Notes: a model not told the origin generated them from the sequence alone. Shown: positions 11,802 to 25,214, numbered from the stretch's first letter. The stretch: DNA of 64,000 bases from Ornithodoros turicata (GCF_037126465.1 NW_026999444.1:186001-250000), one strand, 5' to 3'. Made by a program: numbers and translations.

Positions 11802-13052
11802 CCCAAGCAGCACACAATATTGGGCCCATATTGGTTGGTCATCGGCTATACGGGTCCAATATGGGACCCGTTACGTCGAGGTTTTCAGCATATGAGCTCA
11901 AACTGGGCAATATGGGGCCCATATTGCCCAGTTTGAGCCACTATTGGGAAAATCCTGGCAATATTGGCCCCATATTGCACGTGTAAACCACGTATTGGCT
12001 GAAAATGCAAAAAATGGTACGTTCCCGCGTTGCACAAACGCCCAAGCAGCACGACAAGATTGGACGTTGAAGTGTATGAAATGCCCAATTCAATACGTCG
12101 TTACATCCAACAACTTCCCGCAGATCATAGACATTCTTGAAAACAATCAACATACGGGGCAATCCCATTGTACCATTCCCTAGAACTTGACAACTCAACT
12201 TTCCATTTTCTGGAAGCAGGCGAAATCTTGCTTCGCATGCCAATGCCAATTGGTCCAACCGACTGAGAGTAAGCGTGGCCGTTTCTAAAAGCTAAATCAC
12301 GCGTCATACAACTAATGCGCGACAGTCGGATCGGACGTTTCATACGGGCTAAAATGTCACTGGCTCTAATGATAATGGAATTGTGGCTAGGTCAAGTAAA
12401 AAACACAATGTTTGATAGAAAGGGATGGATCTTAGGGATGGAAGTTAGGTGCTTTCAAGTTACTGCACGCTGTGTGAGTTGCTGAGGCGTATGTCCGTCA
12501 CCGTCACGAAAGTGTACTCCTTCGTACTCTCGGAGCTGGTTGGAAATTCTTGGTTCATGGACTATCGCGATTCCAATGAAGGCTCCTGAGGGTTGTTTGG
12601 CATTATTGGCAGTTCCGTGGGACTGCCTGCCTAGCACTAGTCCATCCTGCTCTTCATTTTTAGGACGATACTTTTTTCTAAATGTGATGTGCGCAAGCTT
12701 TCGGGCGTTCTGGGGCGATGCTGTGTTGTTTTTATAATTGTATGCAACGTGGTTCAATGAGATCTGCAGAAATGAAAAAGCAAAAAGGAGAGAGAAGAAA
12801 TATCAGTGCTCAATATTAAAACGGATAATGCTTTATTATTACACGGACTCCCCTTTGGCGTTGCCACATAAGTATTTCCAATTTTGGCGCAAAATGGGCT
12901 GGCCAATATGGGCAGCCCATATTGGTACAATATGGGGTCTGGTTGCACTCCCCATATTGGTCCAATATTAGCAGTCCATACTGGACCAATATTGGAAATC
13001 TTGGCAGCCCATATCGGTCCAATATTGGAGCAATATTGGCGTGCTGCTCGGG
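11802..13052. mobile_element. Inverted-repeat element rich in CCAATATTGG (copy 2)
   Basis: It is bounded by CCCAAGCAGCAC (11802-11813) and the near reverse complement GTGCTGCTCGGG (13041-13052). Just inside both ends, and again near 11900-11985 and 12895-13045, lie many variants of a palindromic ATATTGG/CCAATAT motif. A further internal CCCAAGCAGCAC lies near 12050. No transposase is seen, so it is a non-autonomous DNA element or composite. A target-site duplication could not be resolved. The same element is at 46101-47335. Confidence 0.7.
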
Positions 13053-13059
13053 TCCACAC

Positions 13060-13410
13060 TCTTTGAAATCATGGCCCTGCTTCGTGCATATAGCACAGCA
13101 TGCAGATCCCTACAAGCATGGGATGGGTGGCCGAAGCTATAGGAATTGGAACACCCGAGCGAGTTTAGCACATAAGGGCGTAGATCGGTACAGATATAGT
13201 CTACCTTCACTTTATCTGGAAAAGTGTGGCTATTGAAATTGAGAACGGGGTCTCTATTGGTGACAATGATTACTTTTGCATATTTTAATTTATCTTTTAG
13301 GTTCGCCAAAATTTCCTCAACAGAGATATCGATGATTTCCGGAATAGCTCTTACCACACAAACGATGCCGTGAGGCAGGGATGTTTCTAATCATTAGTTC
13401 TTTGGTTTCG
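13060..13410 (-). pseudogene. LINE ORF1 (zinc-knuckle gag-like) fragment, copy 2
   Basis: On the minus strand the frame carries a GIVCVVRAIPEIIDISVEEI segment, then an NRDPVLNF and FPDKVKVDYI segment and a C-terminal part where a cysteine-rich knuckle is expected. This layout is typical of the ORF1 nucleic-acid-binding protein of Jockey/I-type LINEs. The knuckle is better preserved in the copy-3 counterpart (47340-47700). It abuts the right end of the CCAATATTGG element. Stops upstream of 13357 show it is dead. Confidence 0.65.
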
Positions 13411-14033
13411 AGGATGTGGTCGCTGCACACCCCCTCATGCACATTTGATCAATATGCCCCTGAACGATGTTTCTTAATTTCTGTAATATCTGGCGAAAGA
13501 TATGACACTGCATTCTGGAGAAACAACGACGGCATCCTTCCAGAGGTGTGTGACAACTGTACAGTATCAGGTATTCCTGTTAAAGAGGTTGGTATTCATA
13601 GTTGTCGGGATAGCTGGTCCCGGAACATTTATTGTGTCTGATCAAAGCATAAGAATTTTTACCCATTTCAGGTTTACCTAATGAGTCTTCCGATTGGTCA
13701 CCCACACTTCATAGTCACACAGGGAGACGCTGCCAGAGTTATGATCAACCCCGATTGAAAAAAAAAAAACAATTATTCTGGCATTTGTGGTGTTCCTAGA
13801 CTCTTTATGGTGTTTGTAAAGTGCACATCAAAACTGTCTGGTGCGACACCAGGCGATTCTGGTGATGTGAGGTTCTCCTGATGTGCACACTTACTGGCAT
13901 GCTGTTTTTGATGTCCACATCAGACTGGCCAGCAGTGACACCAGAATGCTTCTGGTGCCCTCTAGTATGCTTCATGAACGAACCACAGTGACATAGTATT
14001 TTAATCTAACCGTTAGCGCCGCAATACCAAACT
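13411..14033. other. Copy-2-specific sequence without recognised genes
   Basis: Part of an about 1.5-kb block absent from copy 3. A CTGGTG/CACCAG-rich cluster lies at about 13785-13975 and an A run near 13758. Confidence 0.4.
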
Positions 14034-14189
14034 CACGTGAAGGTCGACATGGCGTGCCAGACGCCGCATATTAGTGCACTAACCAGATAACATCACACCT
14101 GCTCTGTTTACAAGTGCGATGTTATCTGGTGAGTGCGCTAATATGTGCCATGATCGAGCTCACCAATACGTGATGTCGACCTTCATGTG
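14034..14189. repeat. Fold-back MITE-like element
   Basis: Starts CACGTGAAGGTCGACAT and ends ATGTCGACCTTCATGTG. Inner arms pair through CTAACCAGATAACATC and GATGTTATCTGGTGAG around a short loop near 14105. It lies inside the block missing from copy 3. Confidence 0.8.
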
Positions 14190-15818
14190 ATTTCTTAGCT
14201 GGGCCTGAACTCACGCCGTATCAGAAGATTGTGATCATGAGTTTCAAGACCCGAAATGCCAAGCTATGCCAGACATACAGGCCACAGGGTGATGGTCCTA
14301 TTGAAAGAAACAGACTGACCAACCAAAACCCCCTTCACCCCATCAAAAAAACCACCGCCACCGTTCAAGGCTTCTACCCTTCGCCTCACGTTCTCTCGGC
14401 AAAGTACGTATAAGACCTTGGGACTAGGGGGATAGGGTCCGCAATGGCGCCACTCAGCAAGAATCGGCGAATATTAATGCCCTGCTGACAAGGGATAAAG
14501 TAACATGTATATCTTATTACACAGTCTATGCCCCTTTTATACCATGTGTAAGGCACATATCATAGATGGAAAAGCTCTTATTCTAGCTGAGGGTATAGTA
14601 CGGACTTCTGTGTACGTGATGTGTATAGTTTCAGTATTTTATAAATTTTCACTTATATAGGACGTCTTCTACCACATGATTTTTATAGAGAGACATAATC
14701 GCAGTTAAACAGAGTTAGATGATAAATACAGATGTCAATAGCAGCATCTTAATGAGAATGGTTAGTGACTGATGGTAGCACGTTATCTGTGCGAAATTGT
14801 CAAATTTAGGCAACATCTCTCTCAAGGTAGCCTCACCGGTGAAGGCGGCTCCGCGATTGTCGAAGCCGCAGCATACCATATCAGTATCCATTACCCATCC
14901 TATGCTAGAGCTACCCGTCCTTGGAATATAGCTAATTGCTTTTTGTGTTTTCACTCAATCAAATCCTTTATTGTTCGCAGGCCAATACTACTACGAGCGG
15001 TAGTGCTGCCCGGATAGTTTTTGGTAGAAGCTTTCCCACATGTTTTTTTTACGTGTGGTGTAATGTGCACAAACTTTTTCGCTGCAGTTCACACACATGC
15101 TTGGTGGCTATGCCAACATATTTGACGTGAAATGGCCTTCGAATCTGACCGACACAGGGTCAAAATGAAAACGTCTATATAGTCTAGTCTTTGTAGGTCC
15201 GGAATTCCGTGACATCGGAGATGCAAGACTGCTGTCGTTCAATTGGATATATAGTCAACTCGGTCACACGAGCATGAATTCACGTCGCAGTAATTCCTGT
15301 CTATTTGTTTAGAGCTTGTGGAGATCAATCGCCTTAAGTAAGAATGGACTGTAGACAATACGGGCAAGTGGCCTCTAGACGATATTTCTTTGCGAAGTAT
15401 TAAAATAAGTGTGCAAAAAGGTTAACAATTCAAAATATCAGCCGCAGCCCACGCCAGAGCGAGCCCGAAATACGGACGGTGCATATCACTGGAAAGAGTA
15501 GCCGATGCGCTCTACACCCGCATGGTAATCTCCAGCGCCGAGCAAGCGAGACCGTTTCGGGTGCGTCTCAAAGTTGAGGCGACGTGCTCGATAAACGACG
15601 CCGCATCCACCTCAATGGATGGACGCCTATACATTGACATTCACTTTTGCTTTGACGTTATTTGACGTTCAACCAATAGCCAGGTGTGTTATTCGGCCAG
15701 GTGTACTGCGTGCAGCACAGTGTATGCTACTACTGCACGAGAAATTGATAACAGTACGTTCTCCATAGATGTCTATTGATTTTCGCGATTTCTGGTGGGA
15801 GCCTAGCTTACGTTAGGT
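14190..15818. other. No recognised gene
   Basis: 14190-14940 is specific to copy 2. 14940-15670 matches copy 3 at about 47750-48440. No domain or RNA was recognised. Confidence 0.4.
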
Positions 15819-16776
15819 CAGAGTTCGGGGTAACTCGTTACTGTTCCTTCTAAGTTCCTTTTTTTGGTAACTTGTAACTTAACTCGGTACTTTTGCGCCG
15901 TGGTAACTTTCAGGGGAACTCGTTCCTTTTTAGGGTAACTTTGCAGGAGTAAGTTAAGTTAAGTTCCAAGTTACTTTTAGCTCGCTTTTCATTCACGTCC
16001 ACATATTTTCTTGCTTTCTCTCCGGTTCTTTCATGACATTCTTTGCCATAAAACGTGATATTCAATCAATGACTATTTTATTCAGGAAGTAAGAACCGCT
16101 GCCATTGAAATGAAGCTGAACCCCCTGTGCGCACCGCTCCCTGTGAGAACCGCTCCCTGTGCGCACACAGGGAGTAAGATGCAAAGTGTTCGAATAGACC
16201 TGAACCAGAGACGTCATCATGACATTGGTAGACAAACTAAAACCGAAACAAACCGGGAGGAGAGGGCTGGGTTCCACGAACGGGCACTTGTTCGCTGCCT
16301 CCCATTGAAAGAAAAGCAGGACCGAGGGTCGCGGCCCCTTAAGGGACCATATCGTAATCCCCTCAAGAACGTGGCTTTCGGGTGCGACCTTGTTCCCCTC
16401 TAGCTTCGAGCGTAGTTCAATTCTACCAAATTTGTGGTGCTGTCGAACACTATGACGTCATTTGTTTACACAGGGAGAGGTCTATTGTTGGACATAAACG
16501 AAAACAATCTAAGCGTGTTGCACCCCTCCGCAGGCAACTCAAGGTCTAACTCAACTGCCCACGCGCGTTGCACCTGCGTAATGCTATTTTGTGTCCGAAG
16601 TAACTTGGAAGTAACCCGTTTTTTTTAAGTAACTCCGTTACTGTGAGTTACACCCAGTTATTAACTTATTATATTATATTATATTATATATTATAAATTA
16701 TTAACTTAGTTACATTTTTCACACGATAACTTAACTTGTAACGAGTTCTCTTTGCCGGGTAACTTCTCAATCTATG
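15819..16776. mobile_element. hAT-like non-autonomous DNA transposon
   Basis: A perfect 8-bp direct repeat CGTTAGGT flanks it at 15811-15818 and 16777-16784, the target-duplication length of hAT elements. The left end begins CAGAG and the right end, read inward, begins CATAG, as expected for degenerate hAT tips. Subterminal regions on both sides are crowded with GTAACTCGTTAC/GTAACTTAACTT motifs in inverted arrangement. No transposase is encoded. An AT-rich (ATATT)n tract lies near 16665-16700. Confidence 0.75.
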
Positions 16777-16784
16777 CGTTAGGT

Positions 16785-19700
16785 TATGTTAGATAATTGA
16801 AAAAATCGCACAGATTCCAACGCTTGCAAACGCAGATTCCAAACACATCAGGGAGCTTCGTACATCGGACGCCCTCTATGTGAAAGCAAGCTGGAAGCTG
16901 TCGTGGTCAAGAACAACAACGTCCCAAAGAACACACACGGTCCTCAGGATGTCCCCACGGTGTCATCGTGTCCTCGTCCTTCAAGGTGTATACCCAGAAC
17001 GTCCTGAGGATGACACTCACGGACTGTCCGGGAAGAGTCATTCAGGTACGTCCTGTGCCCGTCACTGTGGGTAGCTAGCGGGACGAGAAATATTATTTTG
17101 TTTTTACTGCTTTTTGTTTTTACTGTATTTTGTTTTTACTTTACCTGCTCAAACTCCCTGGACACATTTGTTTGGTTTTTATGCCGATCTTTGGACCGGA
17201 TTGACATTTTTCTGAAACAAAGGGTGGTCCAGCGTAAAATTATCTGCCTCCAAAAAGGATCACTGTCTACGATACATGGAGCATTTCTCGTGGTAAGGAC
17301 AGAAATGCGCGATTCTGTCGCACTGTTTTTGACTTTCAAAAGTCCTACCTGAATGTCTCAAAACAAAAGGAGTAATAAACATAGACTTTGCAGTGATTCA
17401 GAGCTCATACTTCAATCAATTCCTCACTTGGCGTATTTTTTCTTTGCGTAATCGAAAGAAACGTGTACAGCTCACCCTTCGTTTTGTGTGGCAGGCGAGG
17501 ATCGACGTAACCCTCGCAGGGAGGGTCGCGTAAAAAGCAACAAATAGTATCTGTTTTCGCTTCGGAAGAGAATTCTAGTACCTTTCGGAGTGGTTTTTCT
17601 ATGTCTTTTATATTTCTCTGTTTCTTTTTGAAATCGCTGCGCTTATTGTCCGCTATGGAATGCGCTAGGAACAAACAGCCAGACTTTATGGCGGCAGTTA
17701 ACCAATATGCATGGAATCCGTATGCAAGTGTTTTCTGTGCATGTGCAATAAAAAACGTTGATATCGGTTGAATGTGCCAGCACATAAAAAATAAAAGAAA
17801 AATAGAAAGAATGGTTCATCCTAGAAGTGCTCTGGCGCTGTTCTAAAGTTGTCCTCACGTAGCGTCTGTGGATGCTCTGAGGATACCGTGGGGATGCTAT
17901 ATTAGTGTCAAAATGACATGTTGAGGATGATTTGAGGATCAGATTCACCCTCCTGGGGATGTCAACCCCGTCCATGCATGATGCTCTTAGGATATCCCTG
18001 CGATGACACTATGTTGTCAAGGTGATACCCGCCACTACAAAGGAATAAGGGGCTTGGCTCATCATAGTTTCGGAATGGGTATCACAAAGCCCTTCTGATC
18101 TGCTAAATGGTCAGTTTTAGTACATTGGATGAACTCTACCAAAAAGATACGCGCGAGAAGTAACATCCCCATTTCTGCCTTGGACTCGACTGTCTTTTCG
18201 CAGAACACATGGCGCTGGAGGAAGGGTACACGTACTAGTGAGGGAGGCAGGTGTTCCTAAGGATGGTGTATGTGGGTTCTCAGTCGAGGGATTTCAGAAT
18301 GACTTGTGTCATCATTTTAGAACGGTGTGTGATTTTCTGTAACCAGAGCCTTAAGGGAACTGTATCGGGTTCCGGGAGACCGTGCTAGAAAATACACGAG
18401 TCCTTCACGAAATTATGTGCTTGCTATGAAATAGATTTTTATTTCCGTGACTAGCGGAGCTGATAGAAGGAAGTGTTCCGTTGTGAGGCAAGTGTGAAGG
18501 TCCAGAAGTTAACTCTGTTTACACAGTAATTTTCATTTACAGAAATTATTCTGTTGCTCGCCGATATCTGAGATGTGCCTGTGAGATATCAGAGATGTGC
18601 CTGTGAGATGTGAGATATCAGAGATCTGAGATGTTTACTGAGATGTGCCGGTTTTTGAAAGAGGGGACGTCCAAATGGCTTTGTGTTTATAGCTTAGAGA
18701 GCGGACACACAGATACGCACAGATACCCACAACCCCCTAACAACGCACAAACATCTAGAAGACATCCCCTTCCTAAAATTTTGTGGGGTTACCCAATATA
18801 TCTTCAAAGAGCATAAAAATACATGGAAGCAGTGACGTCGCACCCCCTCCAGAGTCCAATACACCCCCATGCACAAAATTTAGGGTAAACCAGTGATGTT
18901 GTTACTTAACTTCTCTAGAAATGACGTCAAGCACTGTACTAAAGCCAGCGTGCTATTGATCCAAAAGGTGTGTCGTGTCATATCAACGGACACTTCCACG
19001 AGAAGATAAATGCTGGAGCTTCCTGGTTGCGTAGTATTGCCAAGCGATCTGTCTGTTGCGGTGGCGAAAGCCATGTTCCAGGGCAGCGTCCATGGCTAAC
19101 CGCACACGGAAATGTGCCAATCCTTGACTTAAAGCGTCTAAGGAAAGCACTAAGCGAGAAAGCACTAAGCGAGAACGCACAGCCGGCACCGCGATCCGAA
19201 TCTCGGTCAGATTCCAGTTTCGGCGTGTAAAAGCGTTCGTCTTTTCCACGGAGCCAGGAGAACTGGAGATGTCAGTGAGACACGAAAACGAAAAGAAAGA
19301 AGGACAGAAAGAACATGACACGTATTTGTGCTAGTCTCACAGTGAATAGCTCTTGTAATTTCCTTGTAATTTCCTCTAATTCTTGTAATAATTATTTTTT
19401 TAATCCTATGTTATATGACTGCATACTGCAACAAGAGAGACTGATCAATATGCTTGTTACCTGTTAGGATTTCATTTTGTGTCGTAACGTTTTTTGTTAG
19501 GAAACCTGTTTAAATGACCAAGTGCGTGTTTAATACGCACATGTTGGCCGATGTCGCTGTCTTCACTACAACCGTTATTGTGTGGGTTACTGTTTAGAAA
19601 AATGCTGTTAAGCGAATTGAGGCTCTGACGTTGGCAACAGTGAAAGGTCAATGGACAGAACACAAAACAAGCTGTGCAAGATGGGGCTGATTTTGGTAGC

Positions 19701-19790
19701 AAGCACAATGAAAAGAGTGTATTTAGCGGATAAGTTTGAACGCTATGTTTAAGTTTAGTTAAGTTTGAACGCTCACGTGCCTTATTGGGT
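16785..19790. other. Copy-2-only sequence without recognised genes
   Basis: Not matched in copy 3. Two stretches (about 16890-17080 and 17850-18020) hold scattered GAGGAT/ATCCTC motifs. I see no protein domain. A short direct repeat of TGAGATATCAGAGATGTGCC type occurs near 18565-18635. Confidence 0.4.
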
Positions 19791-20252
19791 TTTATATTGA
19801 CGCATTCAGTTTGTGCAGCATGATCTGACCCAGCAGGGAAACGTCATCTTCTGTTTGGCCTTCTTGTGGCGCTTCTCCAAACACAAGCTGCACCGCTGAT
19901 CAGGCCCTGCCGATAAGCGTTGCGTGTCGAAGGAGTAATCTCCCTCACAAATTTCATGCCACCCCCTCAATTCCCTGCGCTAACGATACGGTTCTTTGAA
20001 TTCGGTCGATTGTCAGTGCCATCATGTTGAATAATTGTTCCGATAATGCTGGTCACACTACCACCTTAGTTGTGATCAACATTACTAATTAACTAAATAT
20101 TAATATTAAATAATATTTAATATTAATACTAATATTAAATAATATAATAATATTTAATAAATATTAAAAGATATAAAAAATGTAGCAATCCTTAAAACGA
20201 CAACGGAAGACAGCAGAGGCTATAACCAGTTAGAACACACTCCTCCTGAGAT

Positions 20253-20495
20253 GTGGTGACCTTTGCCACCGACGTAATAAGAGCTACTGTTCTCCGAACA
20301 CATGTAGGATGCATTATGCGCCAGCGCCCTTCCTGTGGTTATACTCACACATCGAGTTCGATGCTGCACATTGGTCTCTCATTTCACTCTGCATCTTTGC
20401 AACATAATTTTGAAGAGGTTGTTCACCACAACCTTTTGGTTTTAATTGGTCTGGAACACAATTCTTCTTGTAGTCCAACATGCTGCAAAAGATAG
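20253..20495 (+). other. 80-codon ORF kept in both copies, coding status uncertain
   Basis: ATG to TAG is open in copy 2 and copy 3 (50371-50613) with the same start and stop. I count about ten substitutions, most of them changing an amino acid, so there is no sign of purifying selection. It may simply reflect a recent duplication. The reading contains several Cys and His residues but no motif I recognise. Confidence 0.25.
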
Positions 20496-20814
20496 CATAC
20501 GAATATCTGTTACATGACCCGGACCTTCTCGTGGCTAATAAATTATACTATTACTATTTGCACTAATTACAAACCAGATCTGGATTGTAAGACAGACAAC
20601 ACGTGGCATTGAAGCACAACCCTGCAGGGAATACAAGACGTGACCACATTGAATTCTTCCCTCAATTTTAATTAGATTCAATAAGAAATGGGACTGCCAA
20701 TTCGTCCAACGTGTCCAGGACGACCATTTACCAGTGACTGAATTGGACGTTTGCAGTGAAGCTGCCTTCGCGAAACCGGGTTCCGCCGCGTTGTGTGGCG
20801 AAGACCGCATCCAC

Positions 20815-20819
20815 GGAAT
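20815..20819. other. Empty insertion site for the copy-3 gypsy element
   Basis: GGAAT occurs once here. In copy 3 the same pentamer flanks the gypsy element on both sides (50933-50937 and 55494-55498). Confidence 0.9.
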
Positions 20820-22427
20820 AAGGAAGCGAATGGATGAATTGATTTAATGGGTGCCAATGAGAAAGGCTGATTTGCAATTGATTTAATGAGATTCAACATT
20901 TTATGTATCACAGACTCCGCCAATACAAGGAATGAGAAGTCACTTGAAAGAATTGTTCTAATTGGCATCAATGAGAAACTGCTTTCCAGTTGATTTAACG
21001 AGATCAACCATGCTGCTTGGCATGTTGGTAATACAATAAGTGAGACGCCAGTTGTTGGAGGAATGGGCGTAATAGTGACCGACGGTACATGCTCACTCTA
21101 AAATTAACTAATGATATGATTAGGAAGAAAGCTGTACGTCCGCGCAGAAAATGAACTAAGTCGAGGGACTGGTCTTATTCGGACAAATGAAATTCCAGAA
21201 TACGCATTGTATCGAAAAATATGTCACTTAAGGAAATGAAAATTGAATGAAAATGTGTAATTAATATATATTCCAAATATAACAAATCAAATAGCCGTTG
21301 CCCAATGTCGCGGAGGCTGACCGCTGGGGCCTAGGCCAAGGAGGGCGCGTTGTAACACGTTTTCAACGCCGCACCACATAGTGATTCGTCCGCCTTGAAA
21401 ATTGTTGAATTGTTTTGGAATGTTTCTTCAAAAGTACATGTGCCGTGGTAACTTCGTACTACTGCTCTTACTTGAAACTATTGTTTTTGCATTCCGTGTA
21501 ACATTCAACAGGGCTTAAAGGGACGGTCTCGTACCCACTGCCCCTTTCATAAACTGTACCATTCGATTGCCCTTTGTTGAAAATGGAGTGCTGCTAATTT
21601 ACCCGACAAAACACGCCACAGTGATTCAATAACCGAATTCAATTGATAAAGATTGCAGAGCATGTCGCGATCTGTGTTAGAAAAAAATAAGAGCGACCAC
21701 GTCGCCCTGCGGGTAAGTCCGTGATAGGATACATAAATCGTCTGCTTTTGCGCGCGCTAGTGTATAGGCTTGAGCAGACGACTTTGAGAAGTTACTGGGC
21801 ACCGCGGCAACTCTCGTACATTTTGTTTCAGTTCTCAGGTGAAAAACGCACAGTCCAAGATGTGGCAAGCATGGTGGTTTAGAACAACTATGTTAACCCT
21901 CAGAGACAAGTTCAAAGTCGCAGGACACCCTCATCCACAATCACAAATCTGACGTCGCCGGCCATCGGCGTGAGCGGTCGCATTACAGCTCCGACCAAAA
22001 ATATATTACGCGCGCTTCCATTACACTCCGTTGTACACTGATCGTGCTTCGAAATGAAGTGTCGCTGACGACGTACATGGAGAAGGAATGCGTGTTTATT
22101 TAAAAACCGCATTAAATACTCGCGGAAAGGAAACACATGACTTAGCTTCCACGTATCCGATTATGCACCACATTATCGGGGACCCCACAGTCAATGCTCG
22201 GACTACATTCTGCGCTCGCGGAGGTATATGCCTGAGTGTCCGCATTTCGAGAGCAAAGGGGATGACTCAACCCAATGCTTCTGTAAGTTACAATTACCAT
22301 GACAACGACGACGTACCCGCACGCCGACGTCATACATCAGAGGCCTTTGCCAAGCTCTGATAGAGCTTTTTGTCTCTGGCTCCGCCACGTTTGTGGAAAT
22401 AAATACTATAGCCATTAGCCACTACTA

Positions 22428-24910
22428 GTGAATAGCCATTTGATTCAGCCACGCAATGTCGAATCAGGAAGGGAAGTACAAGTGAGAGCGTTCGATGACA
22501 GCAGCAAGCTTTTTCACCACTGGGCACGGGTGAGGCTAGGCATTTCTGACGCAGAGGTAGTAACTGACGCTTTGGTTATACAGGACGGAGAGTATGCCGT
22601 CCTACTCTCCCGCCCTGACATGAAGAGATAAAGACTAAACATTTACTGGGACGATACCGTCTCCGTGGATAATGAGAGACCCACATGTATGGTCACCACC
22701 CCAGTCCCAGCAATACGCACACAGGAGGACGTTGCTACCTATTTCCCAGAGATCCTCCCTGTTTCAGGGTACCCAGGAACAACCACTGCGCTTCAAGTAC
22801 CTTTCCGGCTCGCCGATGAAGCACCGGTTCGTCGCAAACCCTATAACATGAGCCGTGAAAAGAAAGACTGAGCTACAAGAGATGCTAGCTGCTGATATCA
22901 TTCGCCCATCAACGTCCACCTTTGCATCCCCTATCACCATAGCGCCCAAGGCAGACGGCTCCTTTCGCTTGTGCACCGATTACAGAATCGTCAACAGGCA
23001 AACTGAGATCTTTCCGTTCCCTATGCCTCGTATCGATGATATCATTAACGATACAGGTGGTAGCACAGTCTTCTCTACCCTCGACCTCTGCAAAGGCTTC
23101 TGGCAGGTGCCACTGACGGAAGAAACCAAGCGTTACACTGCCTTCGTTACCCCTTTCCACTTGTATGAATACAATAGACTTCCGTTTGGGTGGAAGAATT
23201 CGCCCGCGTGGTTTCAAAAATTGATGACGTCCGTACTCGAGCCTTACATCGGACACTTTGTTCATATGTATATCGACGACATACTAGTGTATTCTCGATC
23301 GATGGATGAGCACAGCAGGCATCTCCAACAGGTACTCCAGAGACGAGAAGCGAACCTCACGATCAATCTAAAGAAGAGTGACTTCTTCAAGTCCAGTGTC
23401 GTTTTCCTGGGCAGGCTGTTCGACGGACAGACTAAGAGCACGAAACAAGAGTCCGTAGAAAAAATTCGTCGGCTACGAAAACCGACTGACACGCATTCGT
23501 TAAGAGTGTTCCTCGGCCTCGCCGGTCACTTCCGAGCATTTATCCAGGACTATGCCAAACGAACGCGTTGTCTGAACGTACTGCTGCAAAAGGGTACCAC
23601 CTTTCTTTGGACAGAAGAGTGCGAGGCTGCCTACCAGGACATGGTAGAGACCATATCCTCGAACCCTGTGCTCTCTATTCCAGACTTTCGGCTGCCCTTT
23701 GAGCTCTGTACTGACGCGTCCCATTATGGCACGGAGGCCGTGCTCTATCAACGGAACGTTTCCAAGGACCGAGCACAGCAGCTCAGCGTGGTAGGATACC
23801 ATTCTTATCCCTTCAACGAAACAGAGCTAAACTATCCGACCACGGAGAAAGAGTTATTCGCAGTGGTTCAAGCCCTCCGCTACTTCCGGACGTTCTTAGA
23901 AGAGAGGAAGTTTTCCCTATTCACCGACCACCAACCGATCACCCATATTATCTCGTCCGCAGACCTAAAAGGTCGACTTGCTAGGTGGGTCTGCGAGCTC
24001 CAACATTTCGAGATGGAGGTCTACTATAAGCCCGGCAGAACTCTACTTGATGCGGACGCGCTGTCCCGATTGGGAATCGAGCAGCACACCGTGGCAGCGC
24101 TTAACGACATGACCCTTTGGGAGGGCACGGAACAACTGAAGTTTGTTAATGGAAGATTTGAGGTTCCGCAGACACTACGGCAAAAAGTCCCTCGATTATA
24201 CCACGAAAGCCCCCATTCTGGAGGTGCACACGTACCGTAGCCACACGCCCTGGTGGTGAAGACGCTAATAGTGTTATTGCAATGTTAGAGCGCCGAATGT
24301 TTATGAACACAAAAGTCATTATATGTGACAATGGACCTGCCTTTACTAGCCGACGTCGTTCAACATGGGCTCAAGAAAGGGGAATCAAAATCAAGCTCAC
24401 GGCGCCGTACCACCCTGCAGCAAACGGCCTGGCCGAACGCGCCATCCGCGACATTAAACAGTTCAACGGCCTCTACCCCGACTGCCCGGTGGATGGCGTC
24501 TGTGCCTCGAGGCGGCCACACGCCACCGCAACCGTTCCCACAACACGTGAATCGGCTGCTCCCCGCATTATGCTTTCACTAACAAACCACCAGTTGTGGT
24601 GGCTGACAAGGAGCTCGGAATAGCTGACGCACTTCAGTTGAAAGCAGCAAGGAACACATCCGTGCAAGAAGAGAAGTACAGGAGACGGATGAAGCACTAC
24701 TTCGACCGTCGGCACAGTGCCAGTGTCCCTGACATTCAAATAGGTGACCTTGTGTTATCAGTCTTACATGGTTCTGTTCCTGTTGTCCAGACAGCCCATA
24801 AGCAGGGCATACTTAAAACTATTGGGTACACACACACACCAACGGACAGTTTAGACTTGCCACTATTGCCAATGTGTTTAGATACCATCCCAGGAGGGAT
24901 GAACCCGTGA
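22428..24910 (+). pseudogene. Ty3/gypsy pol remnant (protease to integrase)
   Basis: Protease-downstream sequence at 22428-22860 (LLSRPDMKR, then the linker with RRKPYNMSREKK) is broken by a stop near 22629 and a frame change near 22860. The long frame 22855-24240 holds RT (LDLCKGFWQVPL, LPFGWKNSPAWFQ, and the catalytic YIDDIL box near 23270), RNase H (TDASHYG near 23710; DADALS near 24050) and the first residues of the integrase zinc region. The integrase core then resumes at about 24290 after a deletion, with DNGPAF and YHPAANGLAERAI, so the first catalytic Asp is lost. A C-terminal stretch follows in another frame to 24910. No LTRs were found. Dead copy. Confidence 0.9.
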
Positions 24911-25004
24911 CCCCCCGGCCCATGTAGCCAGCCGGAAGAGACGAGGAAGAGGAGGAGTAGGTAGAATAGAATAAAGAAGAAGGTTCTGAGACAAGAACTG
25001 TTAC

Positions 25005-25010
<6 letters not shown>

Positions 25011-25085
<75 letters not shown>
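25011..25085. repeat. (ATT)n microsatellite
   Basis: About 25 ATT units directly after the gypsy remnant. Probably a LINE tail that expanded. Confidence 0.9.
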
Positions 25086-25214
25086 GTTATGTTATGTTTC
25101 GCCTAAACTGTATATGTATGTATATATATATGTGTGTGTATATATTTGTAAATACTGCATTGTCTGCGTGCGCCAACACCAAGGCTTCGGCTGTTCTTGG
25201 GCACATTAATAAAG

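Noticed and set aside
16062..16403. ORFs inside the hAT-like element as a transposase
   Set aside because: Too short and with no hAT catalytic or dimerisation motif.
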